Assembly (NCBI RefSeq): GCF_004792415.1
Contig: NZ_CP038853.1
Span: 3,986,174-4,050,173, forward strand
Direction of reading: 5' to 3'
Origin: Pantoea vagans
Lineage (GTDB): Bacteria > Pseudomonadota > Gammaproteobacteria > Enterobacterales > Enterobacteriaceae
DNA length: 64,000 nucleotides
Below the pieces are notes generated by a model. That model had not been told where the DNA came from and ran no database searches. It saw only the letters and a list, made by a program, of their open reading frames with translations. The position numbers and the translations under genes are program-made. Every line of letters starts with the position of its first letter. The first letter of the stretch is position 1. Positions 8,601-16,730 of this stretch are shown here, one piece after another.

Positions 8601-9457
8601 GTCTGCGCTCCGCCGACGTCACCGCTGTTCAGCGCGCTGAATCCGGCTCCTTTTTCTGCGCCACCGACATTTTTACGGTAGTAGTCGATGACGGCAGAGT
8701 CCTGCGGATGACGCTGCTGCCAGGTCTGATAGAGTGCCGCATCTGACGGCTGCGGACCGAGCCACAGCAGCGCCTGGCGCAGTGAACGATCGGCATCCTG
8801 ATTACCACTCGCCAGCGAACTCAATACTTCAATGCCTTCGCGACGGGTCGGTTCCTGATAAGTCAGCGCTTTACCCAGCGCCAGCCGTGCGCCGGTGTCC
8901 TGCGGATGCTGAGCCGCAAACTGCCGCAGCGCCTCAACCGCCTGCGGCAGCAGCGTACGGTCACCCGCCATCGTAAGATAATATTCTGCCGCGACGCTCG
9001 GTGGTGGCTCATTACCGCTGAAGGTATTGCGCCAGGTCTGTAACGCCGCCGGAATGTTGCCGCTGCGCGCCTGCTGACGCGCCAGCGAAAGCTGCGCCTG
9101 CGGAATGGTCTGCATCTGGCGCGCATTATCCAGCTCGCTCAGGTGCGGATCGCTTGGGGAGACCTGGCTGAGACGGGCACGATACTGCGCTGCGGCAGCC
9201 GTGTCGCCGCCCTGTTGTGAATAGAGGGCCAGCAGATAAAGCGCCTGGGTATTGCCGGGTTCAACCATCAGCACCTTTTGCAGCGAGGCTTTCGCCAGGT
9301 CGTCATGCGCTTTCTGATGCCAGTAGGAGGCCTGATCGAACAGGGCCTGCAACGCCGGATTGGCGCTTTCCGCCGCCAGCAGCGGCGGTGACAGGGCCAG
9401 GGCGCTGCCCAGCAGCAACGCATGGCGGATACCGGCACTTAACAGATTTTTTTTCAT
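5642..9457 (-). CDS. bcsC: BcsC, cellulose export TPR/outer-membrane porin
   Basis: A 1271-residue protein with a signal peptide (about residues 1-28, ALALSPPLLAA), then a long periplasmic superhelix of tetratricopeptide repeats up to about residue 850. A low-complexity linker follows, then a C-terminal 16-stranded beta-barrel domain of about 340 residues ending with the aromatic YLFGEK. This is the BcsC fold that guides cellulose through the peptidoglycan and outer membrane. It is somewhat longer than E. coli BcsC (1157 aa). It lies 11 bases after bcsB and its stop overlaps the bcsD start. Confidence 0.94.
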   Translation of the reverse strand: MKKNLLSAGIRHALLLGSALALSPPLLAAESANPALQALFDQASYWHQKAHDDLAKASLQKVLMVEPGNTQALYLLALYSQQGGDTAAAAQYRARLSQVSPSDPHLSELDNARQMQTIPQAQLSLARQQARSGNIPAALQTWRNTFSGNEPPPSVAAEYYLTMAGDRTLLPQAVEALRQFAAQHPQDTGARLALGKALTYQEPTRREGIEVLSSLASGNQDADRSLRQALLWLGPQPSDAALYQTWQQRHPQDSAVIDYYRKNVGGAEKGAGFSALNSGDVGGAQTSFEKVLGANPQDADALAGMGYVAQRAGRYQEAADYLQRSAQQGGDQGSSRQQQADDARFYAQLASAQQALKNGDSAQALTLSEPLVQADGEKGLAARLFRADVLRRTNQPEQAEQIYRTILQSDADNRSAKEGLFYVLRQQNRSAEASTLLGALPDSVRQSVTPRANEADALRQQAKRQLAAGNNAAAIATLQQGIQRYPSDGWLRLDLARLYRQQGDTLLAANVMQPVMRNGASTSELYAGALNASESGGWQQASALLARIPANAQTAAMRELAQRVNFNLQMSTADQYLAQGATAAAANTLKALTVMPPANPVDAGNLAQKLAKAGDLTSAVSVVRTNLQRGVQGNAGDYAAQMAVLNQAGLGGEAQRFLSNPELQARSTPTQLAGIRNGYLINEVDRLRQQRQYAVAYDKLIGALQQDPQNRDLMFAMARLYQDGKMNRDAGVVYDYLMTQDTPTQDARVGAINVALAQNNVPRANELSRGLNTTTQTPDRLLLLARVAEANGNHSQAMAYLRSARAQLTGLQGAQPGSVPTVGGLALADNPFINRTTSPVGRSPSSYGTVLPWQAAPVGQTAGVTSQGEPAAGSTTVSQQSQVLHDVNTMMDSLQEKTATWSQGMVQVRGRDGESGLSKLTEAKAPLTFSTVPFETARLDFTATPVSLTAGSGAADAWRRFGTNALSQGRVVAAGGATVNDLPNATTDSQTASGVELNLALKGDSYKVDIGSTPLGQDLSTLVGGVQWSPKLTDFLTLILTGERRAITDSLLSYVGAEDKASGKRWGRVTKNGANALLSYDNGDAGFYAGGGAYSYLGENVASNNNLQATAGAYVRPFHSDDRELKVGMSLAWMDFSKNLSYFSYGQGGYFSPQNYASVSFPIEFSRKFDDLKVNIGGAAGYQTYSQDKSAYFPADASLQSELASLAASGSVKDAYYSGGSKNGIGYNLHAGADYKLNKDVTIGGQLGYDTFGDYNESSARLYVRYLFGEK

Positions 9458-9468
9458 TATTGTTGTCC

Positions 9469-12400
9469 TTACTTCCTGCCGGAATCATGGCTCTGCTTTG
9501 GGTTCAGACGCCGCCAGGCATGACGCTTCAGCATCACCCAGGCCGCACTGCCCACCAGCGCAGAGAGCAGCATCGCCGCCACCGCCAGCAGCACCGAGTG
9601 CTGGTTGGCATACCACACCACCATCATGTACCAGGGCATTTCGCCGCTGGGGAACTGTGCACCGACGCGGAAACTACGAATGCCGTTTTCATCGGTGATA
9701 ATCGCGGTGTCGCCGCGCACTGCGGCGTTAATCTGCGCCGAACTTAAATCGTTGTGCAGTCGCAGCAGCTGATCGTCGCTGGTTGCCACCGTCATCACCA
9801 CCAGCCGATCGCGATTCCACGGCGACCGGTAGCTGAGAAAGCCCCGCCACGCTTCGTTGGAAGAGAAGTAACGATCCGCATCCAGCTGCTGACGACTCCA
9901 GTCGCCGGTCAGCCAGCCGCGTAATTTTTCCAGCGTGTCGGGCTCTTTCACCCCAAAAGTGCTGCTGGTAGCGTCATAGGGTGACGCCGCCAGCATCGCC
10001 TGATTGAAGGCGCTGTTACCGGTGGTGCTGACTGCCAGCAGATCGCTCTGCTGTATGCGCGCCAGATGGGTGCCGCCAGTGGGCAGACCAAACAGCACCT
10101 GATTCTGCGTCAGCGCCACGCCGGTCGCGGTTCCGGCCCGCGCCGCCAGATCCAGCAGCGTCGACAGCTCGGCATCGCTGGGCGTTTCCGGCAGCAGCAG
10201 CGTGGTCTGGCCAAAGTCAGCCAGCCGCGAGAACGGGAACGAGGCACCGACAAAGTAAGAGAGGTTCGGCAACATGCTGAAGTGGCGGGTATGGCTCAGA
10301 TCGATCCACGAGTCCTCTTCAATCCGGCTCTTGATGTTGTTGTTCAGGAGCACGCCGCAGGGCGCATCGGCGCGCGGTTTGATATTGAAGTAGAGCGCCA
10401 GCTGGTTATCGCCATAGATCAGATAGGGCTCGAGATTCAGCTGATACTGCTCCTGACGCGCATCACCGCCTAAACGATGCCAGGCGTTCTCCAGCAGGCC
10501 GACTTTGTTGACCGTCAGGTTGCGCAGGAAAGTGCCGTTGAGCATGACGTTAAGGAACGAGTTGTCCTCATCAATCCAGCTTTCAGACGGGAAGCGATAG
10601 TGCAGATTAACCGGCACCGTGTCGCCATCCCACAGGAACAGATCAGGCGCGGCGCGGAAGTTAACCCGCAGCGCATCATGCCAGATGCCGCTGCTGGTCA
10701 GGCTCTGGTCTTTACGCAGCAGTTCGCTCAGGCGGACCGGGCGGTCAGTGTTAATCCAGCGTGGCGCATCGTAAGGTTTGCGGTTGCCAATGGTCTGTAC
10801 AGGAACCTGCAGCTGGCTCTCATCGTTGGTGAATGGCTGGGTTGTCAGACGGTTCGCCGCCTGACGCAGCTGATCGTAATTGTTACCACTGACCAGCAGC
10901 AATTTGTAAACCGGGTTACTGGGGTTATCCACCACCTGCAGCATCGGGCCATGACTGGCCGGGAACGTCAGGATGCCGATTCGATCGCCAGGATGACCAA
11001 ACAGGATGCCGTTGTTTTCCGGCAGTTCGCCGCGCACCACCGGGAACCGGATGCCGCGATAATCACTCTGAATGCCAAGCCAGGAAGCGACCAGTGCCGC
11101 CGCGCTGACCGCATCAGGTGAGACGTTACTGGCAAAGCCCATCGTGATGGTGGACGCCGTCATCCGCTGCGGATCCAGGAACGGACGCGGGAAGTTGCGC
11201 AGGCGCGTACCGATATTGAGCTTCTGCCCTTCAAGGTGCAGCGCGGTATTCGGCAGAATGGTGACCTGATACTGCTGCGCGCTCTCTTTCTCACACAGCA
11301 GCTTGTCCGCATCGTTGATTTTAAAACTGAGGTTGTTGTTCGACACCACCATCGCCGCCGGAATATCCAGCTCATAATCACTGACGTCGCTGTCCGTGGC
11401 ACCCAGCGGCAGCGTACCGAGCGGCTGACCATTCAGCATCAGCTGCAGCGAAGTATTGCGTGCCGCCAGCGCGGCTGAGACGCGCAGCGTCAGATTCAGT
11501 CGCGCATTGGTAATGACCTCATCGCCGGGCAGGGTAAAGGTGATGCCCGATTGCAACTGACCGCCGGTCAGCGTAATGCCGCGTGACTGGCCCATCTGGG
11601 CTACGGAGATGACGCTGCTGATCGGCTGATTGATAGCCGCCGTGATCGGCATCTGCGGTTCTGCAACCGGCGCAGTCGTCTGGCCTGGCGCGTAGGGCAG
11701 CGCACTGGCGGCCGCTTCCAGCGCGGGATCGGCACTGCTCAGCCCCTGCGGCAGCGGCACCGCGGAGAGCGCGCTGCTGTCCTGCGTCACAGCGCCGCTG
11801 CTCGTCACCGGTGCGGTGGAAGAAGCCTCGCCATTCGCTGACGCCTGAGGTGCGGCGGCGGCTTCTGCAGCCGGAGCATAAGATGGGGTCGCAGATGTCT
11901 GTGAGGCATCCGGTACTGCACTCTGTGGCGCAGAGGCCGGTACAGATTCTGCGGGCTGGGCCGCGGATGGCACTGACGGCGTTGCTGATCCGCCACCACT
12001 TACCGGGGCCGTCACCTGCGCTGAACCGGCATCCGGTGTGGCAGCATTATTAACAGGCGTTGCAGGTGGTGTCGCCGGAGCCGCACCGCTGGCCGGTGCC
12101 TGGTTTTCCGCTGGCGCACTGACAGTGGCATCGGCTGACTGTGTGGTTGCAGCGACATCAGGCGACGCCGGAGCCGCACTGTTTACCGGCACACTGACGG
12201 CGGCATTAGCAGATTGTGAGGTTGCAGCAGCCTCAGGCGGCGTCGGCGCAGAACTGTTCACCGGCGCACTGACGGCGGCATTAGCAGATTGTGAGGTTCC
12301 AGCAGCCCCAGACGACGCCGGAGCCGCGCTGTTTACCGGCGCACTGACGGTGGCACCCGCTGGCTGGCTGGTTGCAGCAGCCTCAGGTGGCATCGGTGCC

Positions 12401-12522
12401 GCACTGTTTACCGGCACGGCACTGCTGTTATCAATCGCTGTCTGCGTTTCCGCGCCAGCGGGCGTCAGCCATAACGCGGCGGTCAGTGAACTGGCCAGCA
12501 ACGTGTGCGTCAGGATCTTCAT
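9469..12522 (-). CDS. bcsB: BcsB, periplasmic cellulose synthase subunit with an unusual PAS-rich N-terminal extension
   Basis: A 1017-residue protein; BcsB is usually about 740-800 residues. A signal peptide (about residues 1-24, ending PAGA) is followed by a linker of some 250 residues made almost only of Ala, Pro, Ser, Thr and Gln, including four 25-residue tandem repeats. The conserved BcsB body starts near residue 290 (ITAAINQPISSV) and contains the carbohydrate-binding and flavodoxin-like modules. The C-terminal membrane anchor (LLAVAAMLLSALVGSAAWVML) packs against BcsA and is required for catalysis. bcsA and bcsB overlap by four bases (ATGA). The linker could span periplasm or peptidoglycan, which is inference. 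Confidence 0.93.
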   Translation of the reverse strand: MKILTHTLLASSLTAALWLTPAGAETQTAIDNSSAVPVNSAAPMPPEAAATSQPAGATVSAPVNSAAPASSGAAGTSQSANAAVSAPVNSSAPTPPEAAATSQSANAAVSVPVNSAAPASPDVAATTQSADATVSAPAENQAPASGAAPATPPATPVNNAATPDAGSAQVTAPVSGGGSATPSVPSAAQPAESVPASAPQSAVPDASQTSATPSYAPAAEAAAAPQASANGEASSTAPVTSSGAVTQDSSALSAVPLPQGLSSADPALEAAASALPYAPGQTTAPVAEPQMPITAAINQPISSVISVAQMGQSRGITLTGGQLQSGITFTLPGDEVITNARLNLTLRVSAALAARNTSLQLMLNGQPLGTLPLGATDSDVSDYELDIPAAMVVSNNNLSFKINDADKLLCEKESAQQYQVTILPNTALHLEGQKLNIGTRLRNFPRPFLDPQRMTASTITMGFASNVSPDAVSAAALVASWLGIQSDYRGIRFPVVRGELPENNGILFGHPGDRIGILTFPASHGPMLQVVDNPSNPVYKLLLVSGNNYDQLRQAANRLTTQPFTNDESQLQVPVQTIGNRKPYDAPRWINTDRPVRLSELLRKDQSLTSSGIWHDALRVNFRAAPDLFLWDGDTVPVNLHYRFPSESWIDEDNSFLNVMLNGTFLRNLTVNKVGLLENAWHRLGGDARQEQYQLNLEPYLIYGDNQLALYFNIKPRADAPCGVLLNNNIKSRIEEDSWIDLSHTRHFSMLPNLSYFVGASFPFSRLADFGQTTLLLPETPSDAELSTLLDLAARAGTATGVALTQNQVLFGLPTGGTHLARIQQSDLLAVSTTGNSAFNQAMLAASPYDATSSTFGVKEPDTLEKLRGWLTGDWSRQQLDADRYFSSNEAWRGFLSYRSPWNRDRLVVMTVATSDDQLLRLHNDLSSAQINAAVRGDTAIITDENGIRSFRVGAQFPSGEMPWYMMVVWYANQHSVLLAVAAMLLSALVGSAAWVMLKRHAWRRLNPKQSHDSGRK
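12124..12423 (-). repeat. Four 75-bp tandem repeats inside bcsB
   Basis: The bases encode four consecutive imperfect 25-residue units (BcsB residues about 34-133), each built on the pattern VSAPVNSAAP followed by an Ala/Ser/Thr-rich stretch ending TSQSANA. Units 2 and 3 are the most alike. In-frame multiples of 75 bp suggest length variation by slippage or recombination without frameshift. Confidence 0.85.
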
Positions 12523-14630
12523 GCCGCGCCATCCTCTTTCGCCGCCGCGGCAACCGGGTCGACTTTTTTACGTTTATCGTGGCGACCTTTCCAGGTCAGC
12601 CAGAACAGCTCAAATACGGTACGGATAATGGTGCCCAGCGAAATCAGCGGATTGTCCTGCTTATATTCCGGCTGGATCCAGGCATCCGCACGCGCCAGTA
12701 CCACCCGCACCAGTTCGCGACGGCGCGCCAGCGGCATCGCCTCAAAGCGCAGGCGGATGCTCTCGTCATCGCCGGAAATCTTACTCACCGGGATGGTGAT
12801 CGCGCCGGATTTCAGCAACAGATCAATCTCTTCAATTTCATCCGTTTCATGACGGCCATCCGGCGCATCAAGCTGTGCACCGCCCATCGACAGGTTGCTG
12901 GTCAGGGTGCGTGATGAAATGCCGCTGGCGTAGTGAATAATCGCCGGGATTTGTACGTCAACGCGGATAGTTTTACGCACCTGTTTGGTTTCGCGCGCTA
13001 CGGCAATCGCCGCCATCAGAATGATCAGGCTGAAAATCGCCCAGCCGACGTTAAGCGCAATAACGTAAGGGTCGACGCCAAAATAGTCATGCATCACCGC
13101 ACGTATCACGCCCGCGACAATCCCGATGCCCAGCAGCAGCGCCACAATGACGTGCGGACGCACGATGTGGAAATCGAAGAAGCCCTGATCCAGCACGCCG
13201 CCTTTATCGGTCACGTTAAACTTGCCATGTTTCGGCGACAGCAGCGTCAGGAGGGTCGGGATCACCAGATGGAAGCACATTACCGTCTCATAAATCTCAC
13301 CCCAGAAGGTGTAACGGAAGCGGCCATTCATGCGCGAGTTAACGTAAAGCGACATCACCAGGTGCGGCAGCACATAGGCAAAAATCAGTGACGCCGACGA
13401 GTGAATAATATTCAGATTAAACAGCAGGTAAGCCAGCGGCGCGGTCAGGAAGGCGACGCGTGGCAGACCAAACTGGAAGTGGAGCATGGCGTTGAGGTAG
13501 CAAAGACGCTGCTGCCACTTCAGGCCGCGACCAAACAGCGGATTATCGACGCGGAAAATCTGCGTCATGCCGCGTGCCCAGCGGGTTCGCTGGATGATAT
13601 GCAGACCTAGACGTTCGGTCGCCAGACCGGCCGCCAGCGGGATCGACAGGAAGGCTGAGCCCCAGCCCAGGCGCTGCATTTTCAGGGCGGTGTGTGCATC
13701 TTCAGTAACAGTTTCAACGGCAAAGCCGCCAATCTCTTCCAGCGCCGAACGACGGATTACCGCACAGGAGCCGCAGAAGAAGGTGGCGTTCCAGTTATCG
13801 TTACCCTGCTGCACTGGGCCATAAAACAGCGCGCCTTCGTTGGGAATGCTGCGCGCAGCGCGCAGGTTACGCTCAAAGGGATCGGGCGAATAGAAGTAGT
13901 GCGGCGTCTGCAACAGCGCCAGCTTTGGATCTTTCAGAAACGGTCCCACCGTCGCCTGCAGGAAGGTGCGGGTTGCCACGTGGTCGCAGTCGAAGATGCA
14001 AATCAGCTCACCTTTGGTGATTTTCATCGCATGGTTGAGGTTACCCGCTTTGGCATGTTTGTTGTCGTCGCGGGTGATATACCCGACCCCGACATCCGCC
14101 GCAAAGCGGGCAAATTCGCTGCGTTTGCCATCATCCAGCAGATAGATTTTGAGTTTGTCACGCGGGTAGTCGATACACTGCGCCGCCAGCACGGTATCGC
14201 GCACCACATCCAGGCTTTCATTGTAAGACGGCACATAAATATCGACCGTCGGCCACAGACGGGTATCGTCCGGCAACGGCTCAATGGTGCGCTTTAATGG
14301 CCAGGTGGTTTGCAGGAAGCCGAGAATTAAGATGAGCCAGACGTAAAGCTCCGCCAGATATAAGCCAATCCCTAATATCGCCTCGACTTCGGAATTAAAG
14401 TGCAGCGTCTCAGTGGTGCGCCACCAGATATAACGGCTGGACATCAGGGCAGAGAGAATCACCATCACCACGGTTATTTTGCGGCTCTTGCTGAAACCCA
14501 ATAAAAACATCATGCCGATGCTGATCAGACCAAAAATATACTGTTTCTGGCTGTCCATTGGCGTAATGATGATCACCGCGGCAACGGGTGCAAGCACCAG
14601 CAGCAGCAGGTAAAACCCGATTTTACTCAT
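12519..14630 (-). CDS. bcsA: BcsA, cellulose synthase catalytic subunit (UDP-forming)
   Basis: A 703-residue GT2 glycosyltransferase that polymerises UDP-glucose into beta-1,4-glucan and extrudes it through its own membrane channel. The catalytic motifs are all visible: DDG at 166-168, DCD at 214-216, FFCGS at 285-289, TED at 309-311 and QRTRW at 347-351. A C-terminal PilZ domain carries the c-di-GMP signature RKTIR at 551-555 and NLSMGG at 578-583. Transmembrane helices flank the GT domain. It lacks the ~150-residue N-terminal extension of E. coli BcsA (872 aa), in keeping with the other operon class. It lies 48 bases after bcsQ and overlaps bcsB. Confidence 0.96.
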   Translation of the reverse strand: MSKIGFYLLLLVLAPVAAVIIITPMDSQKQYIFGLISIGMMFLLGFSKSRKITVVMVILSALMSSRYIWWRTTETLHFNSEVEAILGIGLYLAELYVWLILILGFLQTTWPLKRTIEPLPDDTRLWPTVDIYVPSYNESLDVVRDTVLAAQCIDYPRDKLKIYLLDDGKRSEFARFAADVGVGYITRDDNKHAKAGNLNHAMKITKGELICIFDCDHVATRTFLQATVGPFLKDPKLALLQTPHYFYSPDPFERNLRAARSIPNEGALFYGPVQQGNDNWNATFFCGSCAVIRRSALEEIGGFAVETVTEDAHTALKMQRLGWGSAFLSIPLAAGLATERLGLHIIQRTRWARGMTQIFRVDNPLFGRGLKWQQRLCYLNAMLHFQFGLPRVAFLTAPLAYLLFNLNIIHSSASLIFAYVLPHLVMSLYVNSRMNGRFRYTFWGEIYETVMCFHLVIPTLLTLLSPKHGKFNVTDKGGVLDQGFFDFHIVRPHVIVALLLGIGIVAGVIRAVMHDYFGVDPYVIALNVGWAIFSLIILMAAIAVARETKQVRKTIRVDVQIPAIIHYASGISSRTLTSNLSMGGAQLDAPDGRHETDEIEEIDLLLKSGAITIPVSKISGDDESIRLRFEAMPLARRRELVRVVLARADAWIQPEYKQDNPLISLGTIIRTVFELFWLTWKGRHDKRKKVDPVAAAAKEDGAA

Positions 14631-14678
14631 GATTCACCCTGAGAAGAGCTGTGTAAGTCAGTCGCCTGCAGTAGCCGA

Positions 14679-15482
14679 CTAAAAATGATTTGTGCGGATG
14701 GAAGCCTGAACTTCGCCATTTCCCACGGTGATATTCAGAATGCTGCTGACCCGTTTGGCGATCAGTTCAATATCAAATGCCGCTGCTGAGGCAGGGCTGA
14801 AATCATATACGGACTGCTGGGAAGCATTGGCTTCACCCACACTTTCATCACGGTGAACCACGCCCAGTAAATTATCGCCCAGACGCTGCTGCATAAATGC
14901 AGTGACATCGCGATTAATATTCCGGCGGTTATCGCACTGGTTCAGGATAAAATAGTGTCCCTGCTTATTATTGAGCGGTTTCCCGGTCATCCGGTTCTCT
15001 TCAATCTGCGGTAATAAAGACACAGAAGCGGTATCCGCTAACATCACCACTAAATGCATATCGGCCAGCGCCGTCATTGCTTTAAGGGCCGGGCCCGGAC
15101 CAGGCGGAAAATCAGCGACAATGACCAGACCGGGATAATTAAGTACCGTATCCAGACCACGCTTAATAAAGTGGGGATCTTTCATCAGGTTCTCTTCGAA
15201 CCGTTCGCGCTGTGGCTCGGTGACGTCGCCATAGGGCAGGACAAAGATATTGCCGCCAGTGGTGAGGATCGACTGGCTCCAGTCCGCCTGCTCTTCTGAG
15301 CGCGCCACAAATCCGCGACCATCATGCAGCGGCACGCCAAAGTGAAGACGCAGTGCATTCTGCACATCAAAATCAATGGCCAGAACTTTGCTACCGGAAC
15401 GCGCCAGACTCCAGGCCAGATTCGCCGCCAGCGTGGTTTTCCCCACGCCGCCCTTCGGCGAGCACACACAAACTAACGGCAT
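14679..15482 (-). CDS. bcsQ: BcsQ, second copy, ParA/MinD-type ATPase of the bcsD-containing operon
   Basis: A 267-residue MinD/ParA-family ATPase with a canonical deviant Walker A (CSPKGGVGKTTLAANLAW, residues about 7-24) and a Walker B-type stretch (LVIVADFPPGPGPALKAM). In bcs operons this gene (YhjQ/BcsQ) supports positioning or assembly of the synthase. The start overlaps the bcsP stop by ten bases and bcsA follows. Unlike the copy at the left edge, whose P-loop lacks the usual lysine (GGIGTTS), this one keeps GKT, so the two are separate lineages rather than a recent duplication. Confidence 0.9.
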   Translation of the reverse strand: MPLVCVCSPKGGVGKTTLAANLAWSLARSGSKVLAIDFDVQNALRLHFGVPLHDGRGFVARSEEQADWSQSILTTGGNIFVLPYGDVTEPQRERFEENLMKDPHFIKRGLDTVLNYPGLVIVADFPPGPGPALKAMTALADMHLVVMLADTASVSLLPQIEENRMTGKPLNNKQGHYFILNQCDNRRNINRDVTAFMQQRLGDNLLGVVHRDESVGEANASQQSVYDFSPASAAAFDIELIAKRVSSILNITVGNGEVQASIRTNHF

Positions 15483-16048
15483 AGCGCAATCTTCTCCAGT
15501 AACGGTTTGAGTAAGGTTTCTTTCGGCAGATTCGACGGTTCGCTGTCACGCGAGCGGAACAAGGCACTAAACCGTTCCGGTTCAGAATGGGGTGTGACAG
15601 GCGTGATGGCGGGCCGGACGGGCTCAGGATGTGATACAGCAACAGGCTCAGCCGCAACCCGTTTTTGCGGCGGCGGCGGTGGCGGAAACAGTGATGAAGG
15701 GTCACGTTCAGCCGTGCGTGCTGCGGGCAGGCTGCTGCCTGACAGACTATCGAGAATTGAGCTGCGGGCTGATGTCGTCGGTTGCGCACTGAGTGTGGCA
15801 GGCCTTGCCGGTGCCTCAGGCGGTGGCGCGGTGAATTCATCCCCGCGCAGCGGCTGAGGCTGCGGCAGGTCGATTCGCTGACCGCCTCCCAGTGAGGTCT
15901 GATGGTCCTCTTTCGCCAGCTGGCGAATCAAAGCCCATTTACTGTGTTCCGCCGCTTCCTGCGCCTGGCCAGACATATCTTTAAAGTCGATGTCGAGCGT
16001 TTGCGTTTTCTCTTTAAAACGCTGCAAATCATCGTAATTATTCTTCAT
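15473..16048 (-). CDS. bcsP: BcsP, BcsR-like domain plus proline-rich tail
   Basis: A 191-residue protein. Residues 1-50 resemble BcsR: compare IDFKDMSGQAQEAAEHSKWALI here with the E. coli YhjR segment around DIDYADIS and KRWPLLA. The rest is a disordered Pro/Ala/Ser-rich tail with a PPPPPP run and several PxP clusters. This is the architecture of BcsP-type proteins of type I bcs operons; a BcsO label for the proline-rich part is the alternative. The ATG at 16,046-16,048 starts directly with the conserved domain and has no strong Shine-Dalgarno. As first gene of the operon it probably plays the BcsR role for the adjacent BcsQ and may contact BcsD. Confidence 0.75.
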   Translation of the reverse strand: MKNNYDDLQRFKEKTQTLDIDFKDMSGQAQEAAEHSKWALIRQLAKEDHQTSLGGGQRIDLPQPQPLRGDEFTAPPPEAPARPATLSAQPTTSARSSILDSLSGSSLPAARTAERDPSSLFPPPPPPQKRVAAEPVAVSHPEPVRPAITPVTPHSEPERFSALFRSRDSEPSNLPKETLLKPLLEKIALCR

Positions 16049-16517
16049 TGGCCGTGGCCTGCAACAAGGGAGGAATTTTCCTGGAATATAACACATCCCT
16101 TTAATGTCAGTCAGAAAAACCTGATTATAAATAAAGCAGATTCAATAAAATAGTTTAATCATAAAGATTCACTTACAGCGGAATAAAGCCGATATAAGAT
16201 GATTAGCCCCTATAATTAATAAGTGATGTTTAAGTTAAATTAATCTGCGATGTTTCAATAATTTTTAAGACTTAGCCGCTCTGACAACCACTGGCACAAC
16301 CAGGCGGGACACGATAAGCGCAATGTCAGGACGTAATCGGACTGCCGCAGGCGCAAAAAAGCCTGATCGCTGTCATAAGGGATGGAGAGTGTTTATCTTT
16401 TTTCGCTGCGAATATCGCCAGCAGAAAAACAGGTTAAATCTGATAACGGAAAAAGACGGGAAATAACCGAAACGTGATGACTGGTCCGCCAGCGGTGCGG
16501 TTTACAGCGGAATTGAG
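16049..16517. other. Gene-free upstream region of the second bcs operon
   Basis: No credible gene. The half next to bcsP (about 16,080-16,275) is markedly AT-rich for this genome and is the likely promoter region for bcsP-Z on the minus strand. I could not fix a specific -35/-10 pair with confidence. Confidence 0.4.
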
Positions 16518-16546
16518 ATAAAAAAAAGCGCCAGAAAGGCGCCTTT
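16518..16546 (-). terminator. Rho-independent terminator of the dpp operon
   Basis: Read on the minus strand, an AAGGCGCC stem, a TTTCT loop and GGCGCTT are followed by a run of T. It lies about 185 bases after the dppF stop, beyond the hairpin repeat at 16,578-16,679. Confidence 0.75.
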
Positions 16547-16577
16547 GGCTGGGGAGCTAAGATCGCGAACAGGCTCA

Positions 16578-16679
16578 GGGAGCATACGCCTTACGCAAAG
16601 ACGCAAAAGACGCCATCCCTGGCAGGCTCAGCGCGGGCCATCCATGGCCCGCGATGCTTTGCTACAGGCGTATGCTCCC
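16578..16679. repeat. Palindromic repeat, copy 1 (left of dpp)
   Basis: A 102-bp element bounded by a perfect 13-bp inverted repeat (GGGAGCATACGCC at 16,578 and GGCGTATGCTCCC at 16,667). It contains an inner hairpin GCGGGCCA-TCCA-TGGCCCGC. Most of it recurs in inverted orientation at 23,462-23,641, on the other side of the dpp operon. It is non-coding and lies in the dppF 3' region. Confidence 0.8.
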
Positions 16680-16730
16680 ATCGCTTTCAATTTTGTGCGG
16701 TCTGTAAACACCAGAATGCGCTGCCAATCC

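Noticed and set aside
12124..12423. Regular repeats that could suggest a CRISPR array
   Set aside because: The 75-bp periodicity is in frame inside bcsB, has no unique spacers, and encodes a protein repeat.
12038..12628. A 196-codon plus-strand frame opposite the bcsB repeats
   Set aside because: It is the complement of the Ala/Pro/Ser repeat region and so automatically repetitive; no independent support.
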